Shown here in pieces: positions 1 through 9,769 of a DNA stretch of 64,000 bases. Below the pieces are notes generated by a model. It did no database searches and was not told where the DNA came from. It saw only the letters and a program-made list of their open reading frames with translations. The position numbers and the translations under genes were made by a program. The stretch spans positions 22,562,028-22,626,027 of the forward strand of contig NC_073305.1 in assembly GCF_027595985.1 (NCBI RefSeq). Reading direction: 5' to 3'. Source of the DNA: Sorex araneus (lineage: Eukaryota; Chordata; Mammalia; Eulipotyphla; Soricidae). The first letter of the stretch is position 1. Each line of letters starts with the position of its first letter.

Positions 1-33
1 CCAGGTGTGACCCAAAAAGCAAAAAAAAAAAAA
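1..33 (+). repeat. 3' end of a type A (poly(A)) SINE, cut by the window edge
   Basis: The window opens with the last bases of the SINE body (the 'gtgtgacccaaaaagc' end) followed by an A tail. The rest lies left of the window. Confidence 0.8.
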
Positions 34-1420
34 TACTGAAACCCAGTATTAATACTACCTCTATTCTGTTTTGGCATTCATAGTGATTAGGCAGCCAGAC
101 TAGAGTAACCCAGTATATGGTGCACATACTGGCTACACTACTTACTAAGGGCATGACACTGGGCATGTGTTGAATCAATGTTCCTCCTTCTTCTAAGATC
201 ATGTATTGCTTAGCTCAAAGAACTGCTGTGATATCTGAAGGAGGTAGTATAAAGCACTTGAATAAATCAAATTCAGAGTAAGCACTCAGCTAGTATTTGC
301 TGTTATCAGAATGAAAAATCTGAGTTTTGTCAGTGAAGTGCTCACCCAGCCACATGCTTTTCAGATTCCTTATCTATACAGCTTCATCTGCTCCAGTTCT
401 CAGTTATATTCATGCAACTGTTTTCTAGGTAAGCAATAGGTAAGGGACCTACTTTTCTTTAGCTTTCAGATGGTTTGCAAAAGAAGTTGTAGAAATGGAG
501 GTGGTGTGAAGGTAGACTTTACCTGAGTTTATATTTTATGTCACTTCATACTGATTTGTTCCTTAGAAGCCTAATTCTTCCTGGAATATTTCAACAAAGG
601 TCCTCAGATAACTTAAAACTCATAAGAGGAAAGAGAAACTAGACTCATCTCTGCAGGAGGCTGGCAGTAACAGCTGACAATCATTTAAGATTATTTTACT
701 TCAGACAGAAAATTAGTTGCATCCAATACAAACAGAGGAAGTGAAACTTTAACAACAGTTGGCTTTGAACTTCAGGAAGCCCTAAAAATTCCTGAAATCA
801 CATATCAATTTTTTTTTAAAGAAAGAAATGATTAATAGCATAGAAGACAAAAACCACATGATCACCTCGCTAGACAGAGAAAGCATTCTTAAAAAATACA
901 ATATTCATTCACAATAAATACTCTCAAACTAAGAATAGAACTTCCTCAACCAGATAAAGGACATCTATTTAAAAAAAGAAGAAGAAAAAAAAAACCACAA
1001 CTAGTATCTTGCTTAATGCTAAAACTCTGCTTTCTTTATGAGATCAGAAATAGGGATGGCTACCTACTTTTGCCAACTTCCTTTAATTTTTCACTGGTTT
1101 CTGTAATTAGAGGAAAAAACTTATTTTTTACTAAAGTCATCCAAATTAGAGGGGAAAATGAAATTATCTTTATTTGTAGATACCATGTTCCCATGTGAAA
1201 ATCGGAAAGAATCCCCCATCCAAATTTTATCAGAATTAACAACTTTAGTATCTTATAAATCAATATATAAAAATTAATTGTGGTTCTATCTGCTTATAAT
1301 GAAGGATCGGACATTTCATTTAGAAAACAGTTTATTCGTAATAACAGAAAAAATAAAATACGTGGAAGTAAATTCAGCATAAAGACGCATGTCTCTTTGA
1401 GCACAATGCATCACTGAAAT
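34..1420. other. Intergenic sequence with no recognised gene
   Basis: AT-rich, non-repetitive-looking sequence about 18 kb upstream of the UBE2E2 promoter. Only short chance ORFs occur on both strands, with no codon signature or splice structure. Very old repeats could be hidden here. Confidence 0.5.
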
Positions 1421-1424
1421 TCTT

Positions 1425-1588
1425 ATTTTTTTGGCCATACCTGGTAGTTCTCAGGGCTTACTCCTGGCTCTGTTCAAGGATCACACCTGGCAGTGCTTGG
1501 AGGACCATATGTGGTGTCGAGGATCAAATCTGGGCCAGCCTCATTGAACAGCAAGCACATTACTAATTATATTATCTCTCTGTCTGAA
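1425..1588 (-). repeat. Diverged type A SINE, minus strand
   Basis: Read on + it starts with a T-run, then the reversed body ('ggccatacctggtag', 'ggaccatatg') and a degraded head. Divergence is high, so this is an old copy. Confidence 0.75.
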
Positions 1589-1602
1589 AGAAAATTTTTA
1601 AG

Positions 1603-1790
1603 AGGAGCTAGAGAGATAGCACAGGAGTTAAGGCACTTGCTGGCCAACTCCTGTCATTCTCTAGTACAGCATATGGTTCCCAGAGCACTGCTTGGAGTAA
1701 TACCTGAGTATTACTCATCAGGAGTAATCCTTGAGCACAGAGCCAGAAGTAAGCTCTGAACACTGTGGGCATGGCTCAAATATCAAATGA
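1603..1790 (+). repeat. Diverged type A SINE
   Basis: The head ('gagagatagcacag') is followed by body landmarks: a 'catatggttccc' block, 'gagcactg' and 'caggagtaatcc'. It lies immediately after a minus-strand copy, so the two form an inverted pair about 15 bp apart. Confidence 0.75.
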
Positions 1791-1937
1791 AATCAAACAA
1801 AAGCATTAAAAGAAGTTTTAAAAGTTCTAAGTAAATTGAAAGAGAAGGCAGTTTGATGGACTGGAAAACTCAGTATTTTCAAGACCACTATTCGCATGTT
1901 GATGAATGAATTCAATATAATCCCGATTAAGATCCCA

Positions 1938-2100
1938 CCAGATGGCTGGAGAGGTAACAGTGGGTAAAGTACTTTGCTAGCATGCATCTGACCTGGGTTT
2001 GGTCCCTAGCACCCAATATAGTCCCCAGGCCCTCTAGGAATGATGCCTGAGTGAGCACCAGGAGTAATGACACAGCACAGCCTGGAATAGCTTCAAAATG
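1938..2100 (+). repeat. Diverged type A SINE
   Basis: The head ('gatggctggagagg'), a box-B-like 'gggtttggtccc' and the body ('cccaatatagtcccc', 'gagcaccaggagtaa') are recognisable. The tail is eroded. Confidence 0.7.
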
Positions 2101-2330
2101 GATAACAAAAATACTCAAAATAAGTAAATAAATAAGCAAAGTACCACCAGAAAGGCTAGAAAAGTGAGTATGCTTGTTAACTTACTCCCTAAGAATTGTG
2201 GAACCTTGGCACAAGGGTGCAAATGAGGCTTCCAGTCAAGCCTTTCTTTTCTTCCTACCTCTAAATCTATATTATACTGTGATATAGGTATGGATATGCA
2301 TGAGTATGCATAGTGTATCAGAGTGTGTTT

Positions 2331-2409
2331 GTGAGTGAGTGAGTGAGTGAGTGAGTGAGTGAGTGAGTGAGTGAGTGAGTGAGTGAGTGAGTGAGTGAGT
2401 GAGTGAGTG
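2331..2409. repeat. (TGAG)n tetranucleotide microsatellite
   Basis: About 19 uninterrupted GTGA/TGAG units are followed by a TG-rich flank. A Leu-Thr-His-Ser reading frame on the minus strand is only the translation of this repeat. Confidence 0.95.
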
Positions 2410-2922
2410 TATGTGTGTGTCTCTGTGTGTGTCTGTGTCTGTATGCATGTGGCCTCAATATATAATTATAACATTTAACTTTCCCTCTTCTAAGCCCCAC
2501 TTAAGTTAGGGCCACGTACACTGTCAACAATCTTCTTTCAGGACATTAAAAAGCCAAAGAGTTGCTAGAAATAAACTATCTTGGAGCCATCCGACAGGGA
2601 ATTTCTCAGATCTGTCTAGGGGAGACATGGTCTAGAAGGAGAGGTATGGTCTCCAGATGAGCACATACCCTTAGCACTACTCAGAAGGGAGCCAGAAGTG
2701 TTCTTTATAATAATGGCTTTTCAAACTTTAATATGCAAAAAAGTCATTAGTGGTCTTATTTAAAGGTAGATTGAAGAAGGTTGAGGTAAGATCTAACAAT
2801 CTGCATTTCTAACAAGCATCCTGTTTCCTGTTGCTAGTCTGTGAACTACACTTTGAGTAGCAGTGTTGTAAAGCGGTGATCTAGATCAGAGGCCAGGCTT
2901 ATCTGGCCATAAGGACAAAACT

Positions 2923-3105
2923 TGGGCTGGAACAATAGTACAGAGGGTGGAGCTTTTGCCTTGCACGAAACCTACCTGGGTTCGATTCCTGGCATTCCAT
3001 ATGGTCCCCCGAGAACCACCAACAGTAATTTCTGAGTGCAGAGTCAAGAGTAATCTCTGGGAGTGTTACCGGGTGTGATGCAAAAGAAAAAAGGAAAAAA
3101 AAAAA
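2923..3105 (+). repeat. Type A SINE with target-site duplication
   Basis: Full-length copy from the tRNA-like head ('gggctggaacaatag', box B 'gggttcgattcc') to an A-rich tail. It is flanked by a perfect 12-bp TSD, aaggacaaaact, at 2911-2922 and 3106-3117, which proves insertion by target-primed reverse transcription. Confidence 0.93.
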
Positions 3106-3639
3106 AAGGACAAAACTAAGTAAGGAATATCTTCTACAGGAGAGCAGGTTTACTTGAAAACTCATGCCTTTATCATCGGAGCACATTAGTGATAGTAACC
3201 AGGACCAGCTCTTGTGCAACTCACTGTGTCCTATGTGCAAGTTATACATACATAAATGCAAGATCTTGCATAAAGATATTATATGAAAAGAAATTATAGT
3301 GTTGTATTAAGGGGAATTATAGTGCTTACAGAGGCTCACATGTGATATAAGCAGCAGTGAATAATGGCTGAGGAAAGAAGTGGGGTAAAAACTGGTCTCC
3401 TAGAGAAGAAATAAAGATGGAAAGGAAATCCTAAGCAGAGGAACCCAAGTTTCTGTGTTAGACCGAGATGTCAGTTTAAATTGTCTATCGTTCCATAAAC
3501 CGTTTTCCTACAATAGGTAAGATTTAATTCTGTTCTTGAATTTGGGTGGCTACATGAGGGCTTGCACAAATATATGTCGGAGAAAGACATTGTGAGACTT
3601 ATGAGGCTAGATTTAAAAGACTATGGGTTTTTTGTCTTA

Positions 3640-3980
3640 TTTTCTTCACATGTTTGCTTTTTGGCACCTAGTCACCATGCTGTGAGGAAGCCAAGAAGCC
3701 CATGGAAAAATCTTTGCCTGGTGGGGAGGAACTGAAGTCTTCACTCCAGGCTTCTGTTGAACGCTTTGCCAACATCCAACATTGCCGGCCGTGTGAATAA
3801 GCCCTCTTGAAAGCAGGCCTTTCAACCTTCATCAATCTGCATCAGGCAGGTAACACTGTGTGTTGCAGCGACAAGCCATTCCTTCCAAGGCCTGACCACA
3901 TTTTAGACACGTGAGCAAAATAAATTCTTTTGTTTATACTACCCACTTTTTATACTTTCCTGTTTATTGCACAGGAATAA
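3640..3980 (+). mobile_element. MLT1-like LTR fragment (ERVL-MaLR), ancient
   Basis: The order of landmarks matches the 3' two-thirds of MLT1-type LTRs as I remember them: 'caccatgctgtgaggaagcc', a 'cccatgga' block, a gaggaactgaagtc block, 'gtgtgaataagcc', 'gaaagcaggcc' and a polyadenylation-like 'aataaatt' near the end. No internal retroviral gene is visible, so this is a solo or fragmentary LTR. The left boundary is uncertain. Confidence 0.6.
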
Positions 3981-4396
3981 ATTCCAGGAATAATATCTAA
4001 AGGTAAAGAGGTCTGAAACAGTCTAGTGTTTTAAAACATGACACAAATACAGGGAGGCTTATGTATAATTCTGCTATTAGAAATAAAAGCACAAAAGGAT
4101 GAGAAATGTTGCTTTGTACTGTGGAGAAAAGTAAGTTTAGTAAACAGACCATTAAAAGTGTAAATGTAATGAAGTTGTACTGTGTAGCCAACCATGGTTG
4201 GATTAATTATTGCTCATCACTCTGCCAGAAAATGTTCTAGATATAAACGTATCTATATAACAAACATTTACTGCTGGATAAAAAGTAAATTCTTTTTTCT
4301 ATTTAAGTGTCTTCAGCAGTGCTTCCTACTAATCCCAGCAATGCAAGTTGATAGTTTTTGGTGCTGTAGTTTGATAGGTTAAACTTGGCAGTGTTC

Positions 4397-4525
4397 AGAT
4401 GCCATGTAGTGAAAGGTATTGTTCTTGTTCTTAGGCTCCATGCAGTGGCAGGGAATAAACTCAGGGTTTTGTGCATGTAATGCATGCACTCTAATCCATT
4501 GAGCTATTTCCCTTGTCCCAAAGGT
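4397..4525 (-). repeat. Old tRNA-derived SINE, minus strand
   Basis: On the minus strand the copy reads 'gggacaagggaaatagctca' and continues with a tRNA-like head that includes a degenerate box B. It is more diverged than the type A copies and could belong to an older related family. Confidence 0.55.
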
Positions 4526-4581
4526 AAATTTTGATTGCATATAAAATTTTAGTAGTCTGCTCTTTTATATGTGCTTTAGAG

Positions 4582-4733
4582 CAGTGTTTTTCAACTGCTT
4601 GTAACAATACTATTATAAATATTGATATGTAAGTCCTCTTATTATAAATAAGCTTTAAAATTTCTATCTTAGTGGTTTCACAATATTTTCATATTTTCAC
4701 TGGTCCAGGGCATAAAAAGGTTGAAAACCACTG
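4582..4733. mobile_element. Small non-autonomous hAT-like DNA transposon
   Basis: About 152 bp, AT-rich, with terminal inverted repeats: 'cagtgtttttcaac' on the left and 'gttgaaaaccactg' on the right, which are complementary apart from one or two positions. This is the end type of MER5/Charlie-like hAT elements in mammals. The 8-bp flanks are too degraded to confirm a TSD. Confidence 0.65.
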
Positions 4734-5079
4734 ATTCAGATAAAGCCCAGATGACAGTTTCCAATGGTAATCAATTATAGTTTTAATACTAAAATGAAGG
4801 AATGCTTTAATTTCAAAAATAAATTAATGCTTTGCACCCTAAATTCTTACATGGGGATTAAAACTTCATATCTTTAGGGACAAAAGTACAAAATTATGAT
4901 CTATTATCACATTTTTCTCTTTAAACACATTTCTAAGAGAACCAGAGTTTCTGAAGAGGTAAAATTTATGACTAGTCTTTAATGCTGACAACCTTATTGT
5001 CTATAGATCTCTCAAGTGATGCTAATTTAAGAGACAAATATTTGTACCTACTGAATTGGTATGTCAAGACTGCTTGGGG

Positions 5080-5262
5080 GGGTGGCACGGATGCAGAGTG
5101 ATAATACAGTGGGTAGTGTGCTTGCCTTGCATGTGGCTGACCTGGATTCATCACTGGCATCCCATATGGTCCCCCTTGAATCCCACCAGAAGTAGCTCCT
5201 GAGTGCAGAGCCAGGAGAATCCCCTGAACATGCTGCGTATGCTCCACCCGCCTCCCCCTAAA
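5080..5262 (+). repeat. Type A SINE, tail eroded
   Basis: Head 'gtgataatacagtgggtag', box B region 'ctggattcatcactgg', then 'cccatatggtccccc' and 'cctgagtgcagagccagg'. The end is C-rich rather than poly(A). Confidence 0.85.
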
Positions 5263-5348
5263 AGATTGTTTCCTGGGCTCTAGAGCTCCTAAATATTTCT
5301 TTTTATTCTTTTAATCCTAATCTAATTTTAGTTAGAAAGAAATATGCC

Positions 5349-5511
5349 AAGGGGGCAGAGAGATAATATAGGGGCTAGAGCACTTGTGTTGCACACAGCC
5401 GACCCAGGTTCAATCCCAGAATCATACGGTCCCCTGAGCACCACCAGGAGTAATTTCTGAGTGCAGAGCCAGGAGTAACCCTGAGCATTGCCAGGTGTGA
5501 CCCAAAGGCAA
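5349..5511 (+). repeat. Type A SINE interrupted in its tail by a type B SINE
   Basis: Head and body are complete up to 'ggtgtgacccaaaggcaa'. The A-rich continuation resumes after the inserted type B copy at about 5,761, where it grades into the GGAA microsatellite. Confidence 0.85.
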
Positions 5512-5760
5512 CCATCCTAGCCCAGCAGGTAGGGCTTTTGCCTTGCATGTGGCTGTCCCAGGTTTGATTCCTTCGCCCCTCTCAGAGAGACTGGCAAGAT
5601 ACTGAGAGTATCCCGCCCCCATGGCAGAGCCTGGAAAGCTACCCGTGGTGTATTTGATATGGAACACAGTAACAACAACACTCACAATTGAGACGTTGCT
5701 GGTGCCCACTCGAGCAAATCGATGAGCAATGGGATGACAGTGATATAGTGATACAGTGAC
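5512..5760 (+). repeat. Type B SINE (RTE-tailed)
   Basis: A tRNA-like head lacking its first bases ('agcccagcaggtagggc', box B 'aggtttgattcc') leads into the type B body ('gagcctggaaagctacccg', 'cagtaacaacaac') and the RTE-like tail ('ggtgcccactcgagcaaatc', 'gatgagcaatgggatgacag', then atagtgatacagtga repeats). Near-identical 'tgacccaaaggca' and 'tgacccaaggaca' flanks suggest a TSD. Confidence 0.9.
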
Positions 5761-5784
5761 CCAAGGACAAAAGAAAAAAAGACA

Positions 5785-6265
5785 GGAAGGAAGGAAGGAA
5801 GGAAGGAAGGAAGGAAGGAAGGAAGGAAGGAAGGAAGGAAGGAAGGAAGGAAGGAAGGAAGGAAGGGAGGGAGGGAGGGAGGGAGGGAGGGAGGGAAGAA
5901 GGAAGGAAGGAAGGAAGGAAGGAAAGAAGGAAGGAAGGAAGGAAGGAAGGGAGGGAGGGAGGGAGGAAGGAAGGGAGGGAGGGAGGGAGGAAGGGAGGGA
6001 GGGAGGGAGGGAGGGAGGGAGGGAGGGAGGGAGGGAAGAAGGAAGGAAAGAAGGAAGGAAGGAAGGAAGGAAGGAAGGAAGGAAGGAAGGAAGGAAGGAA
6101 GGAAGGAAGGAAGGAAGGAAGGAAGGAAGGAGAAAGAGAGGGAGGGAGAGAAAGAGAGGGAGGGAGAGAAAGAGAGAAAGAAGGGGGAGGGAGGGAAGGA
6201 GGGGAAGAAGGGAGGGGAGGGAAAGAGGCTGGTGGGAGGAGAGTGTAGGAGGGAGGGAGGGAGAA
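5785..6265. repeat. (GGAA)n/(GGGA)n polypurine microsatellite, about 480 bp
   Basis: An almost uninterrupted purine run on the + strand made of alternating GGAA and GGGA blocks, ending in GAGA-rich degenerate units. Long frames (Lys-Glu-Gly-Arg on +, Leu-Pro-Ser-Phe on -) are repeat translations, not genes. It starts in the A-rich tail of the preceding SINE. Confidence 0.97.
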
Positions 6266-6279
6266 GATAATCAAGTAGT

Positions 6280-7670
6280 ATCAGAGGCATGTATATACTT
6301 AGAGGAGTTTGGAATCAGTCTTGGGATAGAGAAAACAGTGACAAATAGCTTTCTTCTGCTCTGATCTAAACTGACTCCTTCTGGATTATTGCTTCAGTTC
6401 CTGACACTGTATTTTAAGAGAAACAGACAAATTAGAGTGCATGTGGAAGAGAGTGGCTTAAACAGTGAGGGACCACAGACCAGTGCTACGAGAGAGAAAT
6501 GAAGAAAAAGAGGATGCTCACATCCTCAAGGAGATAACACAACATGGGGCACTGCCATTATTAAATAATGAGAGAGCTTTCTTACAGAAAATGTTAGCAT
6601 TATTCTGTGATCCCAAAAGAATAGCAAGAAAAGGATTCAGAGGCAATTATGAAGGTGAAGAAAGTAAAAACTGTCCAAGGAGGAAGTCACTAATGGAAAT
6701 GGATGAGGGGTGTCGGGGGCGGGAGGTGGTACATACACATCATCAAAATGATATTCTATCATGCAAACAGATTATTTCTCAAAACTTCTTGATCAAAAAC
6801 ATTAGATTTGATATCCTGTGTGGTCCTTTCCTCACAATCCCTCACGTCATCTCTGGGAGTCAATCAGACATGTAATAATAATGCAACCAACTTGTCTCTT
6901 TCTACTTCTGCCTCCCCAAGCTTTGAGAAGCTCCCAAATGCCCATACAATTCCAGAATAATTTGCCGTTGACTGATAATGGCCTCTAGTGACTCTGTGCC
7001 AATGGCTCCCTAGGCAAGGACTGTCCACCTGTACAAACCACAGTACTTACTGGTTTCACTTCCACCACACTGTCAACTCTCTCCGTAGCTATGTCTGACT
7101 TCTCTCCTTTTTTTTATTTCACAGTGTACAGTTGTTGTCAAGTCAGGCTCCCAAAGTGTCATACAAATTTTATGACTAAATATCTGTTAGTAAGTCAAAG
7201 ACTTCTTTCTTTTGGATTGAAGTAAAAGTCTACAATGACTAAGTTAGAAAAATCAGGGAGGAACAGTCGTACTTAAAAATGCATTTTTCCCAGAGTGATG
7301 TACCAGTGTTCTAGAACACAATCTGAGTAAGACCAGGTGAGTAAAGATGAATTGTCATGAGGTCCTTGTAACTTGACTTATCTGAAGATGTTAACTTTTC
7401 ATTTGACTGTGGGTTGATATTAATCACAGACCACCCAAACAAATTACTTATCCATAGTCTTGATATTTTATCCTGGTCAATTAAAAAAACAAAAACAAAA
7501 AATAGAACTTAATAGGCATATAAACAATAGGAGTCTTTATCATTCTCCATTCACAATATTTGTGGCCCGTATGTGAATGATACAAAGGCCATCAAATTAC
7601 ATATTTTAAAATTGGTGAACGATATAGTCTTCAAATAATATCTTGATAAATCGCATGAAAAGATTGTACA
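6280..7670. other. Intergenic sequence with no recognised feature
   Basis: No gene, RNA or clear mobile element is recognised. A 136-codon frame at 6,465-6,875 has no recognisable domain, no promoter or splice context and no low-complexity explanation, and is most simply a chance ORF. Confidence 0.5.
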
Positions 7671-7675
7671 TTTCA

Positions 7676-7775
7676 GGTCCAGGGATCTAGTTCAGTGGTA
7701 GAAGATTTAATTTTCATGTGTGAGACCCAGTGTTTGATCACTAGCACCACAAAAAAACAAAACAAAACAAAAACT
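7676..7775 (+). repeat. tRNA-Ala-like short retroposon (ID-like)
   Basis: About 70 bp reads like a retrotransposed alanine-tRNA-type gene ('tctagttcagtggtagaaga', then a box-B-like 'gtttgatcactagcacca') and is followed directly by an A/CAAAA-rich tail. The layout resembles rodent ID elements. It shares no body with the type A or B SINEs. Confidence 0.6.
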
Positions 7776-7942
7776 GTGCATCTCTATGAGAGGGGCTACA
7801 AATGAAAATGAAAGTAATGATAGCAAGGTAGTAAATGATATCTCTTTTTCATGTTTGACATAGAGAATGAGATTTCATATCCTACATGAAACCTGAAAAG
7901 AGGACCAAATGGTTTTTGAAGTGTTTAAAAATATTCACTCTC

Positions 7943-8467
7943 CAGAAAGAGAGAGACAGACATAGAAAGACTGCACTCATCTATGGTATATAGAATATCA
8001 GAGTGGGAGACTAATACCCAAGAACTGTAGAAATAAGTACCAGGAGGTTGACCCCATGGCTTCGAGGCTGGCCTCACGTTCCGGGGAAAGGGCAACTCAG
8101 AGAAGCGATCACCAACTACATTGTAGTCCAAGGCCATGTGGGGGAAGGGAGTTGCGGGCTGAATGAGGGCTAGAGACTGAGCACAGCGGCCACTCAACAC
8201 CTTTATTGCAAACCACAACAGCTAATTAGAGAGAGAGAACAGAAGGGAATGCCCTGCCACAATGGCAGGGTGGGGTGGGGGGGAGATGGGATTGGGGAGG
8301 GTGGGAGGGACGCTGGGTTTACGGGTGGTGGAGAATGGGCACTGGTGAAGGGATGGGTTCCCGAACTTTGTATGAGGGAAGTATAAGCACAAAAGTGTAT
8401 AAATCTGTAACTGTACCCTCACGGTGATTCTCTAATTAAAAATAAATAAATTATAAAAAAAAAAAAA
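7943..8467 (+). mobile_element. L1 3' end (5'-truncated), left part of a transduction event
   Basis: Contains the end of the L1 3' region: 'gacagacatagaaagactgc', the G-rich 'gggtgggagggacgctggg' block, 'ctgtaccctcacggtgattc', then an A-rich tail. The same 3' end occurs in reverse at 14,851 and 62,939. The left flank is a 16-bp TSD (7927-7942) whose partner is not at the end of the L1 but at 8922-8937. Confidence 0.92.
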
Positions 8468-8577
8468 GGATCACTCCTGGCAAGGCTCAGGGGACCATAT
8501 GAGGAGCCAGGGATCGAACATGGATCATGCTCACGCATAGCAAGCTCCTTCCCCACTGTACTATCTCTCCAGTCACA
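8468..8577 (-). repeat. Partial type A SINE, minus strand, inside transduced flank
   Basis: Starts abruptly in the SINE body ('ggatcactcctggc') directly after the L1 A-tract and runs to the reversed head ('ctatctctccagtc'). Its own 3' end and poly(T) are missing, as expected if the source L1 had landed inside a SINE. Confidence 0.85.
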
Positions 8578-8921
8578 ACCACCTATAAAAGTGGAGCTTC
8601 TTACCTGCCTTCCAGCTGCTCAGCCTGTCCTACCAGGCAAGTCCCCGGGGATTTAAACCCTCCAACCCTTTATAAGCCCCTTCAGAGTTACTACCTCTGG
8701 TGCAGAGGGAATCAAGAATTCAGAACTTAAGGTCTAAAGTCGCTACTTGTCTATCATCCTTGAAGTCTTTGTTCCTGCTTTCTCATGACAAACCACATCT
8801 GGAGGCCAGAAGAATAAAAAAAACAAATGTCAAAAAAAAAAGAAAAATTAAATATGAGGTTTCCCAGAAATTAATTAAAGTAAAATAAAGTTCAAAAAAA
8901 AATAAAAATAAAAAAATAAAT
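8578..8921 (+). other. Sequence co-mobilised downstream of L1 (3' transduction)
   Basis: Unique sequence lying between the partial SINE and the right TSD. It ends in an 'aataaag' signal at about 8,884 followed by an A-rich tract that abuts the TSD aaaaatattcactctc (8922-8937, identical to 7927-7942). One insertion therefore carried the L1 3' end plus about 450 bp of its former genomic flank. Confidence 0.85.
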
Positions 8922-9205
8922 AAAAATATTCACTCTCACATTGTTTAAATTTGTAAGAAATAATACACAGCTTATATATTCTTCAACATGTGACAATTAT
9001 ATGTGATTGACATGAGACAATTATACCTACCTCCCAAAGTTTCATAATTTGGGGAAGTACCAGTGGAAGAAATGGATATTTTCATTCATTCACACAATAC
9101 GTATAGGGTGTTCGCTCCTTATTCTAAAGTATAGCTAGCAGGTAAATAAGCAAGGTCTTTGTCCTTGAGCTCACAGCAAAATATAGGATGAAGGCTTGTA
9201 AATAG

Positions 9206-9208
<3 letters not shown>

Positions 9209-9238
<30 letters not shown>

Positions 9239-9733
9239 TATCATCATCAACATCATCCCGTTGATTGTCGAATTTCTCGAGCGATCTCAGTAATGTCTCC
9301 ATTCGTTCAAGCCCTGAGATTTTAGAAGCCTCTCTCTACTCATCATTCCCAACGATGTCATATTGGAGGCTCTTTCAGGGTCAGGAGAATGAGACTCAGC
9401 TTGTTACTGGTTTTGGCATATTAATACACCATGGGGACCTTTCGAGCCTCTCCCATGTAGGCAGGAAACTCCCAGTAGTTTGCCAGGTTCTCACAGAGGG
9501 AGAAGTAGGCTATCAAATATCTTGAGGCCGCAGAGCTTCCAGGAGCCTGCTTTTCAGTCTCTGGATGCTGGCCGTTGACAGGATTACATGGCGCCAGGGG
9601 CAGTCCCTGGGTGTGACCGCCTAGCTACTGGGAAATGGAAAATCTGGGTGGAGGAGGCCCAGTCCCGATCTGAGCAGACTTGGACGTCTCAGCCCCAGGT
9701 CCCACACACCTGGGAATTCTATTTACACCCACC
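9209..9733 (-). mobile_element. Composite retroposon with RTE-type tail and (ATG)n end
   Basis: A single insertion bounded by a perfect 12-bp TSD, tgtaaatagaat, at 9197-9208 and 9734-9745. On the minus strand it starts with a GC-rich block of about 200 bp (9,540-9,733), related to the retroposons at 25.4 and 44.7 kb. It continues with the type B SINE body carrying an extra module of about 90 bp, and ends in the RTE-like tail followed by a (GAT)n tract (+ strand ATC at 9,209-9,258). Confidence 0.8.
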
Positions 9734-9769
9734 TGTAAATAGAATACAGGAGACAAATTGCTATGGTTG

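Noticed and set aside
2318..2500. 60-codon Leu-Thr-His-Ser frame
   Set aside because: Translation of the (TGAG)n microsatellite.
4582..4733. Inverted repeat read as a microRNA hairpin
   Set aside because: The complementary arms are the outer 14 bp only, with no stem in between. Terminal inverted repeats of a hAT-like element explain them better.
5700..5757. Short direct repeats of about 9 bp (atagtgatacagtga) as a possible CRISPR-like or satellite array
   Set aside because: They are the tail of the type B SINE and recur at each copy; the host is a mammal.
5639..6364. Several frames of about 200 codons on both strands (Lys-Glu-Gly-Arg and Leu-Pro-Ser-Phe repeats)
   Set aside because: They are translations of the GGAA/GGGA microsatellite; all frames stay open because the repeat has no stop codons.
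6465..6875. 136-codon frame
   Set aside because: No recognisable domain, no splice or promoter context, and such lengths occur by chance in a 64-kb window.
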